NCBI GenBank assembly: GCA_902773155.1 | Contig: CACYDK010000109.1 | Coordinates: 1-11,235 of the forward strand | Reading direction: 5' to 3' | Source of the DNA: an uncultured Ruminococcus sp. | Lineage (GTDB): Bacteria > Bacillota > Clostridia > Oscillospirales > Acutalibacteraceae | DNA length: 11,235 nucleotides | Part shown: positions 1 through 5,974 of the stretch, in pieces | Layout: each line of letters begins with the position of its first letter | Position numbering within the stretch: position 1 is the first letter of the stretch | Program-made: the position numbers and the translations under genes | The notes under the pieces: generated by a model | Told to the model about the DNA's origin: nothing | Databases searched by the model: none | Seen by the model: the letters and a program-made list of their open reading frames with translations, nothing else

Positions 1-1
1 A

Positions 2-916
2 AAGGCGCTTAAAAAAGCCGGATTTCCGCAGGTTCCGGTTATCTCGCTCTCTATGGGAATGGAGAAGAACCCCGGCTTTAAGCTCACTGTTCCGCTCGTG
101 CGCCGGTTTGTCGCGGGTCTTGTTTACGGCGACGTGCTCATGCTGCTCTCAAACCAGACCAAGCCCTATGAGGTCAACAAGGGCGAGAGTATGCGCAAGG
201 TCGACGAATGGATCAAGCGTCTGACCGACGATTTTGCAAAGGGCGAGAGCTACCGCGTAAAGGAAATCGACAAGTATCTGGACGAGATCTGCCGCGATTT
301 CTCTAAAATCGAGCTCAAGCGCGAGCGCAAAATAAAGGTCGGTATCGTAGGCGAGATATACGTCAAGTACGCCCGCCTCGGCAACAACGACCTCGAAAAA
401 TTCCTCGCCGATCAGGATTGCGAGGTAAACCTTCCCGGAATCATGGGCTTTGCGCTCTTTAAGGTCGACAACCGCCTCGAGGATATAAAGCTATACGGCG
501 GAAGCTACGCCAAGTTCCGTTTCTGCACGGTGCTCTTCAACTACCTCACCAAGATCGAGGCTATGATGATAAAGAACACCAAAAAATACGGCTTTACTCC
601 CCCGGGAAAATATTCCCACATAAAAAAGCTCGTCAAGCCCGTTATCGGCTACGGCTCAAAGATGGGCGAGGGCTGGCTTCTCACAGCCGAAATGCTCGAG
701 CTCGCGGAGTCCGGCTACGAGAACATCGTCTGCGCTCAGCCGTTTGGCTGTCTGCCGAACCATATCAACGGCAAGGGCGCGGTCAGAAGGATAAAGGAGA
801 TAAACCCCAAGGCCAACATCGTCACGATCGACTACGATCCCGGCGCGCCGAAGGTAAACCAGGAAAACCGCATCAAGCTTATGCTCGCCGTCGCGAGAGA
901 AGAGCTCGAAAAATAA
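2..916 (+). CDS. 2-hydroxyacyl-CoA dehydratase / CoA enzyme activase-related protein, C-terminal part (5' end outside window)
   Basis: The reading frame is open from base 2, before the first in-frame ATG at 53, so the gene continues upstream and that ATG is internal. About 304 residues are visible. The end carries GYGSKMGEGWLL, a Cys-containing AQPFGCLPNHI segment and IDYDPGAPKVNQENRIKLML. As I recognise it, this is the C-terminal signature of the very long clostridial proteins that fuse a BcrA/BadF/HgdC-type ATPase activase to HgdB-like dehydratase regions. Such proteins are thought to drive ATP-dependent electron transfer to radical 2-hydroxyacyl-CoA dehydratases, but the role of the giant fused versions is poorly known. 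The ATPase and Fe-S ligand regions lie outside the window, so catalytic competence cannot be judged. The gene ends at a TAA and runs into a shared terminator; nothing links it functionally to the genes that follow. The family is fairly sure, the exact reaction is not. Confidence 0.8.
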   Translation, partial: KALKKAGFPQVPVISLSMGMEKNPGFKLTVPLVRRFVAGLVYGDVLMLLSNQTKPYEVNKGESMRKVDEWIKRLTDDFAKGESYRVKEIDKYLDEICRDFSKIELKRERKIKVGIVGEIYVKYARLGNNDLEKFLADQDCEVNLPGIMGFALFKVDNRLEDIKLYGGSYAKFRFCTVLFNYLTKIEAMMIKNTKKYGFTPPGKYSHIKKLVKPVIGYGSKMGEGWLLTAEMLELAESGYENIVCAQPFGCLPNHINGKGAVRRIKEINPKANIVTIDYDPGAPKVNQENRIKLMLAVAREELEK

Positions 917-920
917 GAAC

Positions 921-966
921 AAAAAAAGCCGGAAAGACAGATCAGCCTGTCTTTCCGGCCATATTT
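921..966. terminator. Bidirectional intrinsic terminator between convergent genes
   Basis: A 13-bp perfect stem (928-940 pairs with 947-959) encloses a 6-base loop (941-946). On the left it is flanked by seven A (921-927), which give a T-tract for leftward transcription. On the right lies ATATTTTATT, a weaker T-rich tail for rightward transcription. It sits 11 bases after the stop of the dehydratase gene and 9 bases after the stop of the leftward mrp gene, as expected for a shared terminator of convergent units. Confidence 0.9.
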
Positions 967-968
967 TA

Positions 969-1781
969 TTATAAGATTTCCTCGAGGTAGTCGGCGGCCT
1001 CGGCCATATAATCGCCCTCAAACATCTCGACTCTGCCCTCGTCGACGCATTTGGCGAGGTCGGGGTTGATCGGGATCCGGGCGAGAACCTTGGTGCCGAA
1101 ACGCTCGGCGATCTCATCGATCTTGCTTTCGCCGTAGATGTAGTGCTTTTGGCCGCAGTTCGGACACATAAAATAGCTCATATTCTCTACCAGTCCGAGA
1201 ACGGGTATATTCATCATCTTTGCCATATTGACGGCCTTCTCAACTATCATCGAAACCAGGTCTTGAGGCGAGGTCACGATAATAATACCGTCGAGAGGAA
1301 TGCTCTGGAAAACCGTCAGAGCCACGTCGCCGGTTCCGGGAGGCATATCGACAAACATATAATCCTCGTTAAACCAGATAACGTCCGTCCAGAACTGCTT
1401 TACCGTTCCGGAAATCAGCGCGCCGCGCCACACGACCGGGTCGGTCTCGTTTTCGAGCAGGAGATTTATGGACATAAGGTCTATGCCTGTCTCGGTTGTA
1501 ACGGGGTAAATTCCCTCGTCGTTGCCCTTTGCGCGCTCGTGGATATTGAAGGCCTTTGGAATAGAGGGGCCGGTGATATCGGCGTCGAGCACGGCGGTCT
1601 TTTTGCCTCGGCGGTTCATTGTTACGGCGAGGGTCGAGGTTACGAGGCTTTTGCCTACGCCGCCCTTGCCGGAGATAACGCCGATTACTTTTTTAACCGA
1701 GCTGAGCGGGTGAAGGTTTTCGTGTAAATCTCTGCTCTCGCAGTTTTCGGAGCAGGAGGAGCAATTATGATCGCATCCCAT
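969..1781 (-). CDS. mrp: Mrp/NBP35-family P-loop ATPase, Fe-S cluster carrier (ApbC-like)
   Basis: This 270-residue protein is a SIMIBI-class ATPase of the Mrp/ApbC/NBP35 family, whose members bind and pass on Fe-S clusters in the cytoplasm. The N-terminus has four cysteines (C3, C7, C10, C14) in the spacing typical of clostridial members. The deviant Walker A GKGGVGKS is at residues 38-45 with signature lysine K39. A DADITGPSIPK switch region follows near 67-76, then DMPPGTGD at 145-152 (Walker B side), and a CPNC pair at 206-209, the expected cluster-bridging cysteines at the dimer interface. Length and motif order are normal and no residue is missing. The start is supported by an AAAGGA site 9-10 bases upstream. 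It is the last gene of a leftward unit: only 32 A/T-rich bases without a hairpin separate it from the zinc-ribbon gene upstream, so co-transcription is likely. Its clients are not visible here. Confidence 0.93.
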   Translation of the reverse strand: MGCDHNCSSCSENCESRDLHENLHPLSSVKKVIGVISGKGGVGKSLVTSTLAVTMNRRGKKTAVLDADITGPSIPKAFNIHERAKGNDEGIYPVTTETGIDLMSINLLLENETDPVVWRGALISGTVKQFWTDVIWFNEDYMFVDMPPGTGDVALTVFQSIPLDGIIIVTSPQDLVSMIVEKAVNMAKMMNIPVLGLVENMSYFMCPNCGQKHYIYGESKIDEIAERFGTKVLARIPINPDLAKCVDEGRVEMFEGDYMAEAADYLEEIL

Positions 1782-1813
1782 TTTATAACATCCTTTTCTT
1801 TATTATTGTTTTT

Positions 1814-3109
1814 TTACTTTGGAGTCACGGAGGAAATAACCTGATTGGTCATTTTCTGGAGAGCAAGATAGCTCTCGTAGGCCTGTTCGTCGGTATCGTT
1901 AAACTCGATATCGCGCGGAGTCACCATAACGATTTTCTTTGAGCCGTCGGAGCTGGTCACGATTTTTTTGACATTCATATCGCTGTACGAGGTGTCGTCG
2001 GCGTCAAAAACATAAATCGACAGGAGCATTCCCATATCGTATTTCTCGCGGTTGTAGGTGTCGAAGTAGGTCGTGCAGTTGGCCTCTTCGACGGCTGTAA
2101 CGTCGGTCTGCCACGACTCGGGCAGGGTAACTGTGTAGACGTCGTCGGCTGAGGGCTGGGGCTCGGTTTCGGGGGTCGTTTCGGTTTCTGGCTCGGTGGT
2201 TTCCTCAACCTTCGTGGCAGCCTCTGTGGCCTTTTGAGTAGGCTTTTCGGTTTTGGGCTCGGTCGCCGGCTCGGTCGCGTTGACGCCGAGATTCACAAAA
2301 TCCTCAAGCATACATCCGGCTATGGGAAGCTCATGCTTTGAGTTCATCGAGATCTGGGTCACATAGTAAACCATACCGTCGTCAAGGTCGGAGATCACTC
2401 CGGTCTTGATGTCGGGGTTGTCGCTCATATAGAAGAACACATTGTATACATCCGCGGGTACGACGCACTCCCAAAGATTCTCGCGGTCGAGAGAGGGCGC
2501 GCAGATAACCGTCTCGATATTGTTCTTCGAGTCGGTGTACTCGAGCTCAACGTCAGAGCTCCAGTTATAGACCTTACCGTTTTCGTCCAATAAGTTCAGC
2601 GACGCGGAGGGCTTGTCGAAGTAAATTTTTACCTCTTTTGCCTTCTCTTCCCCGCCGAACACTCCTGTAAAAAAAAGTGCGCACACCACCGCTGCTATTA
2701 CTGCCGCGACTCCGACTATTATTCCGCATACAAGCGCGACCTTTCGGGTGCCCTTTTTCTCGAGGCGCTTATACTCGTTGTCCTCAACGGCGCCGGCGTA
2801 ATCATCGTCGCCGTAGGGCATTCTGTCCTCAAAGGGAACCGTGTCCTTTGCCGAGTCGTGGTCTACCGGAAGCACATAATCGCTGTCTTTTTCGGCCGTG
2901 ACCGGCTTTTCGGGCGCGGCGGCCTCAACTACCTCGGGCGCTGCCGGCTCAACCGCCTCGGGCGCGGCGGGCTCAGCTGCCTCGGGCGCGGAGCGGCTTA
3001 CAAGATCGTTTACGGTAGGGATGATGATTTCGCCGCAAACGTAACACTCGGTGTCATCCTTCTTAAGAAACGCGCCGCAGTTTGGGCAACGCCTTTTTTG
3101 CATATCCAT
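1814..3109 (-). CDS. Zinc-ribbon single-pass membrane protein with two probable extracytoplasmic domains
   Basis: A 431-residue protein of unnamed function. Order of parts: a zinc ribbon at residues 8-26 (C8-P-N-C11 and C22-Y-V-C25); an Ala/Pro/Glu repeat at about 41-67; an acidic stretch to about 115; a basic stop (RLEKKGTRK) and one membrane helix at about 124-150; a first outer domain at about 155-275; a Thr/Glu/Pro linker at about 278-322; and a C-terminal domain at 323-431 opening with YTVTLPESW. The positive-inside rule puts the zinc ribbon in the cytoplasm. The first outer domain has an IYFDKP strand, a WECVVPADVYNVFFY strand and a DGMVYYV strand, which resembles the fold pattern of CBM25/26 starch-binding modules; this is inference. 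The start is set by AAGGAG about 6 bases before the ATG at 3109; a second ATG two codons later is possible. It lies 29 bases after the small repeat protein and 32 before mrp. The topology recalls zinc-ribbon membrane proteins such as TcaA, but no homology is claimed. Confidence 0.85.
   Translation of the reverse strand: MDMQKRRCPNCGAFLKKDDTECYVCGEIIIPTVNDLVSRSAPEAAEPAAPEAVEPAAPEVVEAAAPEKPVTAEKDSDYVLPVDHDSAKDTVPFEDRMPYGDDDYAGAVEDNEYKRLEKKGTRKVALVCGIIVGVAAVIAAVVCALFFTGVFGGEEKAKEVKIYFDKPSASLNLLDENGKVYNWSSDVELEYTDSKNNIETVICAPSLDRENLWECVVPADVYNVFFYMSDNPDIKTGVISDLDDGMVYYVTQISMNSKHELPIAGCMLEDFVNLGVNATEPATEPKTEKPTQKATEAATKVEETTEPETETTPETEPQPSADDVYTVTLPESWQTDVTAVEEANCTTYFDTYNREKYDMGMLLSIYVFDADDTSYSDMNVKKIVTSSDGSKKIVMVTPRDIEFNDTDEQAYESYLALQKMTNQVISSVTPK
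2916..2987 (-). repeat. Three 24-bp tandem repeats encoding Ala/Pro/Glu units
   Basis: Three consecutive 24-bp copies (2916-2939, 2940-2963, 2964-2987) differ at a few bases, and each ends in CCTCGGGC on the + strand. They encode eight-residue PEAAEPAA/PEAVEPAA/PEVVEAAA-type units between the zinc ribbon and the membrane helix of the zinc-ribbon protein. The unit length is a multiple of three, so gain or loss of copies keeps the frame. By topology this repeat lies on the cytoplasmic side. Confidence 0.85.
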
Positions 3110-3138
3110 TGCTTTCTCCTTTTCTTGCTGCTTGGTTA

Positions 3139-3708
3139 TCAGCCGACCTCGTCGGGAGCGAGGGTGGGCTCGACGATGTACGGAAGCTCGTCGTCCTCTT
3201 CGTCCTCAGGCTCAGGGTCGGGAGCGGCTGTTTCAGGTTCGGTCTCAGGCTCGGGAGCGGCTGTTTCGGGCTCGGTCTCGGGCTCGGGAGCGGCTGTCTC
3301 GGGTTCGGTCTCGGGCTCGGGCTCGGGAGCGGCTGTCTCGGGCTCGGTTTCGACGACGTCATCGCCGCCGTCATCGTAGGTATACTCCTCGGTCGCTGCT
3401 GTTGCCGAGGGCTTTGTCGCGGCTGTGGGCTTTGTGGCCGAGGTGGGCTTTGTGTCGCCCGAGCAGCCCTTTATCGCGAACACCGCGCCGACGGCTATCG
3501 CGGCGACAAGCACTATGGTTACAACGATTATTATAATCGCAGTTTTGTTCTTTTTCTGTCTCTTTCTGTCGGGAGTTTTTTTCGGCTCGCGGTTTATCTC
3601 GGGAACGTCCTCGGGAGTATCGAAGCCGTCGTTGTAATCGGGCTCCGTTACCTCGGCGGTGTCAAAGCCGTCGCCGTAATCCGCGCCGGGAATTCTCTTC
3701 TCGTCCAT
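3139..3708 (-). CDS. Small single-pass membrane protein with Glu/Thr/Pro/Ala repeat tail, function unknown
   Basis: A 189-residue protein that I do not recognise. The cytoplasmic N-terminus contains a duplicated motif: DYGDGFDT at about residues 10-17 and DYNDGFDT at about 24-31. A highly basic stretch (KKTPDRKRQKKNK, about 43-55) and one membrane helix at about 56-79 follow. A Lys/Pro/Thr/Ala spacer runs from about 87 to 105, and an acidic ETEPETAAPEP repeat from about 120 to 167. Positive-inside puts the repeat outside, where it could act as a flexible wall-spanning stalk, but there is no folded outer domain and no LPXTG sorting signal. Start choice: an in-frame ATG at 3747 would add 13 residues, but it has no ribosome site and falls at the predicted transcription start. 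The ATG at 3708 has AAGGTGA (3714-3720) five bases upstream. It is the first gene of the leftward unit and is followed 29 bases later by the zinc-ribbon protein, which has the same helix-plus-repeat style. Confidence 0.8.
   Translation of the reverse strand: MDEKRIPGADYGDGFDTAEVTEPDYNDGFDTPEDVPEINREPKKTPDRKRQKKNKTAIIIIVVTIVLVAAIAVGAVFAIKGCSGDTKPTSATKPTAATKPSATAATEEYTYDDGGDDVVETEPETAAPEPEPETEPETAAPEPETEPETAAPEPETEPETAAPDPEPEDEEDDELPYIVEPTLAPDEVG
3208..3351 (-). repeat. Imperfect 33-bp tandem repeats encoding ETEPETAAPEP units
   Basis: The core GGGAGCGGCTGT (+ strand) recurs at 3220, 3253, 3286 and 3325, giving spacings of 33, 33 and 39 bases. The longer last interval is explained by an extra 6-bp Glu-Pro pair. 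The flanking bases are nearly identical between copies, differing mainly at third positions such as TTTC/TCTC. Every interval is a multiple of three, so copy-number change would alter length without a frameshift. The repeat makes up most of the extracytoplasmic part of the small membrane protein. Confidence 0.92.
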
Positions 3709-3713
3709 ATTCT

Positions 3714-3720
3714 TCACCTT
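3714..3720 (-). promoter_or_regulatory. Ribosome binding site that decides the start of the small membrane protein
   Basis: AAGGTGA on the minus strand lies five bases before the ATG at 3708. No comparable site precedes the upstream in-frame ATG at 3747, which also coincides with the predicted +1 of the promoter. Confidence 0.75.
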
Positions 3721-3752
3721 CCTGTATAATTTGTACTTTCTATCCATTCTAT

Positions 3753-3781
3753 ATAATAAATCAGCTCGTTCGATTTGTCAA
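3753..3781 (-). promoter_or_regulatory. Strong sigma-A promoter for the leftward membrane protein/mrp unit
   Basis: Read on the minus strand, TTGACA (3781-3776, consensus) is followed by a 17-base spacer and TATTAT (3758-3753, five of six). The predicted transcription start is about 3746, giving a leader of roughly 38 bases before the ATG at 3708. Position and orientation fit the divergent gene arrangement. Confidence 0.85.
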
Positions 3782-3829
3782 TAAGTGTACCCTAAAAGCA
3801 GTTGCAATTAAACGACATTTGTAGTAGAA

Positions 3830-3835
3830 TATAAT
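3830..3835 (+). promoter_or_regulatory. Candidate -10 element of the polysaccharide operon promoter
   Basis: A perfect TATAAT lies 46 bases upstream of the first polysaccharide gene, inside an A/T-rich divergent promoter region. The -35 is weak: at 16-base spacing only TTAAAC (3808-3813) is found. TTGCAA (3802-3807) matches better but is 22 bases away, too far for a normal sigma-A promoter. The likely start of transcription is about 3842, giving a leader of about 40 bases. The poor -35 leaves room for an activator, which is inference. Confidence 0.6.
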
Positions 3836-3881
3836 TAGCTACGTATATGTTATCAGGAGTAATCCGAAAGAGGACTTTATT

Positions 3882-5063
3882 ATGAACAATACAAAAACAC
3901 AGCACATATTCATAGTTGGAAGCAAGGGAATCCCCGGAAACTACGGCGGCTACGAGACCTTTGTGGACAAGCTCACCGAGTATCACCGCGATAAAGCCGA
4001 GATCAAATACCACGTCGCGTGCAAGGCAAGGGAGAGCGGCGAGTTTGAGTACAACAACGCCCGTTGCTTCAAGATCAAGGTTCCCGATATCGGCCCCGCT
4101 CAGGCAATCTACTATGACGTTCACGCGCTTAGAAGCTGCATAAAATACATCGAGGAAAACCATATCGAAAACCCGATCGTATACATTCTCGCCTGCCGGA
4201 TAGGCCCATACGCCAAGGGCTTCTACAAGAAGATCCGCAAGCTCGGCGGAAAGCTCTATATCAATCCTGACGGTCACGAGTGGATGAGAGCCAAATGGCC
4301 GGCTCCGGTCAGAAAATACTGGAAGAAGTCCGAACAGCTTATGACCAAAAGCTGCGACCTTCTGGTTTGCGACAGCGTCAATATCGAGAAATACATAAAC
4401 GAGACCTACGCCTCCTACAAACCCAACACGACCTTCATCGCGTACGGAGCCGAAACAAGGCGGAGCAAGCTCTCGGACGACGACCCCAAGCTTAACGACT
4501 GGTACCGCGAGAAGAAGCTTGAGCCCAAGGGCTATTACCTCGTGGTGGGACGTTTTGTGCCCGAAAACAACTACGAAACCATGATCCGCGAGTTTATGAA
4601 GAGCAAAAGCGATAAAAGCTTTGCGCTTATCACAAACGTCGACGACAAATTCCTTCAGACGCTCAAGGAGAAAACCGGCTTTGACAAGGACCCGAGGGTA
4701 AAATTCGTGGGAACCGTATACGACAAGGAGCTGCTCGCAAAGATCCGCGAGAACGCCTACGCCTATTTCCACGGCCACGAGGTCGGGGGCACAAACCCGA
4801 GCCTTCTCGAGGCTCTCGGCTCGACCGATCTCAACCTTCTGCTCGGAGTAGGCTTCAACCGCGAGGTCGGCGAGGACGCGGCTCTCTACTGGTCTAAGGA
4901 CGAGGGCGATCTGGCCGCGCTCATAGACAAGGCCGACGCTATGACTCCGGAGGAGATCGCAGAGCTCGGTCAAAAGGCCAAAAAGCGCATAGCGGACGCC
5001 TACAGCTGGCAGTTTATCGCCGACGAATACGAGAGACTTTGGGACAAAAGCCGAAAAAGCTGA
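3882..5063 (+). CDS. GT4 glycosyltransferase with DUF1972 domain, WchF/Cps2T/RgpA-like (probable rhamnosyltransferase)
   Basis: A 393-residue cytoplasmic GT-B enzyme. The N-terminus HIFIVGSKGIPGNYGGYETF (residues 8-27) is the recognisable opening of the DUF1972 domain found in streptococcal Cps2T/WchF and RgpA. Those enzymes add L-rhamnose from dTDP-rhamnose to an undecaprenyl-diphosphate-linked first sugar. The C-terminal GT1-type domain shows VVGRFVPENNYE (about 221-232) and HEVGGTNPSLLEALGS (299-314), the donor-binding region in this family's variant form, with NREVG at 326-330. Length matches the family. AAGAGGA (about 3868-3874) lies 7 bases before the ATG. It is the first gene of the rightward locus, so it may add the second sugar of the repeat unit. 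No rhamnose synthesis gene is in the window, so the donor remains inferred. Close alternative: another dTDP- or UDP-hexose transferase of the same subfamily. Confidence 0.88.
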   Translation: MNNTKTQHIFIVGSKGIPGNYGGYETFVDKLTEYHRDKAEIKYHVACKARESGEFEYNNARCFKIKVPDIGPAQAIYYDVHALRSCIKYIEENHIENPIVYILACRIGPYAKGFYKKIRKLGGKLYINPDGHEWMRAKWPAPVRKYWKKSEQLMTKSCDLLVCDSVNIEKYINETYASYKPNTTFIAYGAETRRSKLSDDDPKLNDWYREKKLEPKGYYLVVGRFVPENNYETMIREFMKSKSDKSFALITNVDDKFLQTLKEKTGFDKDPRVKFVGTVYDKELLAKIRENAYAYFHGHEVGGTNPSLLEALGSTDLNLLLGVGFNREVGEDAALYWSKDEGDLAALIDKADAMTPEEIAELGQKAKKRIADAYSWQFIADEYERLWDKSRKS

Positions 5064-5075
5064 CCGGAGGTAATA

Positions 5076-5888
5076 ATGAAAAAGCTATCATTTCGCGAGG
5101 TTCAGGTAAAAACCTGCGACACGCTGAGATTTATTGACAAAATCTGCCGCGAGCAGGGCTTCAACTACTTTGTGGCCTACGGCTCGCTTATCGGCGTATT
5201 CCGTCACGGCGGCTACATTCCCTGGGACGACGACATAGATATCGTTATGCCGCGTACCGATTACGAAAAGTTCAAAAAGTACTCTATCGAACACGCCGAC
5301 GAGCTTTTACCCTTTAAATGGTTCGATCCCGACACCGTCGAGGGCTATCCGCACAATATAGCCCGAATGAGCGACACGCGCTACAAGCTCGAGTTCGACA
5401 ACGAGCGCGATTACGGCATAGGCCTTTTCGTCGATATCTATCCCTTCGACGGACTCGGCGACGACCTTGCCGAGGCAAACAGGATCATGAAAAAAACCAA
5501 GCGTCTGTGCTCGCTGTGCTTCCTCACCGGCCGCAAAAAATTCGGCCGCGACAACACCAAGGGCACGTTAAAAATGATGGTAAAATACCCTGCCTATCTT
5601 TACGCGAGGCTCCGCGGAACAGGTTATTTCATCAAAAAGATAAACAAGCTTTCAACAGCGAACGACGTTGAGACCAGTAAGTATGTGAGCTGTCCGGCGT
5701 GGCACTCGGTTATGACCATTTTTGACAGGAACGTCTTTGAGACGATGGACGCGAAGTTCGAGGACTTTACGGTAAAGGTACCTGTGCACTACGATGATTT
5801 TCTCAAAGGCGTATACGGAGATTATATGACTCCGCCGCCGGAGGACGACCGAAAAACCCATCACACATACGACGCGTATGAATTATAA
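5076..5888 (+). CDS. LicD-family phosphotransferase (first of two)
   Basis: A 270-residue LicD/fukutin-type nucleotidyltransferase-fold enzyme. It has AYGSLIG (34-40) followed by RHGGYIPWDDDIDI (43-56); the acidic cluster D51, D52, D53 and D55 is the expected metal-binding site. VDIYPFDG is at 119-126, and the characteristic C-terminal YGDYMTPPPEDDR is at 247-259, followed by a His pair (H262, H263). Family members transfer phosphocholine from CDP-choline to sugars of teichoic acid or lipooligosaccharide; eukaryotic relatives transfer ribitol phosphate. Which group is moved here cannot be read from the sequence, and no licA/licB/licC-like gene is visible. GGAGG (5066-5070) lies five bases before the ATG, and the gap to the upstream glycosyltransferase is 12 bases, so they are surely co-transcribed. 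The protein is intact, with no signal peptide or membrane helix. Confidence 0.9.
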   Translation: MKKLSFREVQVKTCDTLRFIDKICREQGFNYFVAYGSLIGVFRHGGYIPWDDDIDIVMPRTDYEKFKKYSIEHADELLPFKWFDPDTVEGYPHNIARMSDTRYKLEFDNERDYGIGLFVDIYPFDGLGDDLAEANRIMKKTKRLCSLCFLTGRKKFGRDNTKGTLKMMVKYPAYLYARLRGTGYFIKKINKLSTANDVETSKYVSCPAWHSVMTIFDRNVFETMDAKFEDFTVKVPVHYDDFLKGVYGDYMTPPPEDDRKTHHTYDAYEL

Positions 5889-5889
5889 T
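5860..5889 (+). promoter_or_regulatory. Possible internal promoter before the GT32-like pair
   Basis: ATCACA (5860-5865, four of six to TTGACA), an 18-base spacer and a perfect TATAAT (5884-5889) overlap the end of the first licD-like gene. It sits just before the only long gap (86 bases) in an otherwise tightly packed operon, which is why it is worth recording. Part of it is coding sequence, so a chance match cannot be excluded. Confidence 0.35.
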
Positions 5890-5974
5890 CGAAATGCGGC
5901 GATCGGGCCCAATAAAAAGGCTACGGCAGTCCGATGAGACCGGTTCACACTCTTCACTCGAAAAGAGGTTTGTT

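Noticed and set aside
53..55. ATG at 53 as the start of the first gene
   Set aside because: The frame is open upstream to base 2 with family-like sequence before it, so this methionine is internal to a gene cut by the window edge.
3208..3351. Regular repeats as a possible CRISPR array
   Set aside because: The intervals are almost identical with no unique spacers, and the region is in frame and coding throughout, so it is a protein repeat.
2858..3729. Open frames on the plus strand across the repeat region, giving Ser/Gly- or Arg-rich products
   Set aside because: These are shadows of the GC-rich repeats in the two leftward membrane protein genes. They have low-complexity content, no ribosome site and no recognisable domain.
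3709..3747. Upstream ATG at 3747 as start of the small membrane protein
   Set aside because: No ribosome site precedes it and it coincides with the predicted transcription start of the strong promoter. The ATG at 3708 has a good site.
3802..3807. TTGCAA as the -35 box of the polysaccharide promoter
   Set aside because: The 22-base spacing to TATAAT is too long for a normal sigma-A promoter.
3792..4973. A 393-codon open frame on the minus strand opposite the GT4 glycosyltransferase
   Set aside because: Its codons are in register with the sense gene, so it stays open simply because the sense gene avoids TTA, CTA and TCA. The sense protein has clear family motifs and a ribosome site; the antisense product resembles nothing.
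5894..5974. A 27-codon N-terminal extension of the first GT32-like protein
   Set aside because: No ribosome site at 5894 and no counterpart in the paralogue. A strong site precedes the ATG at 5975.
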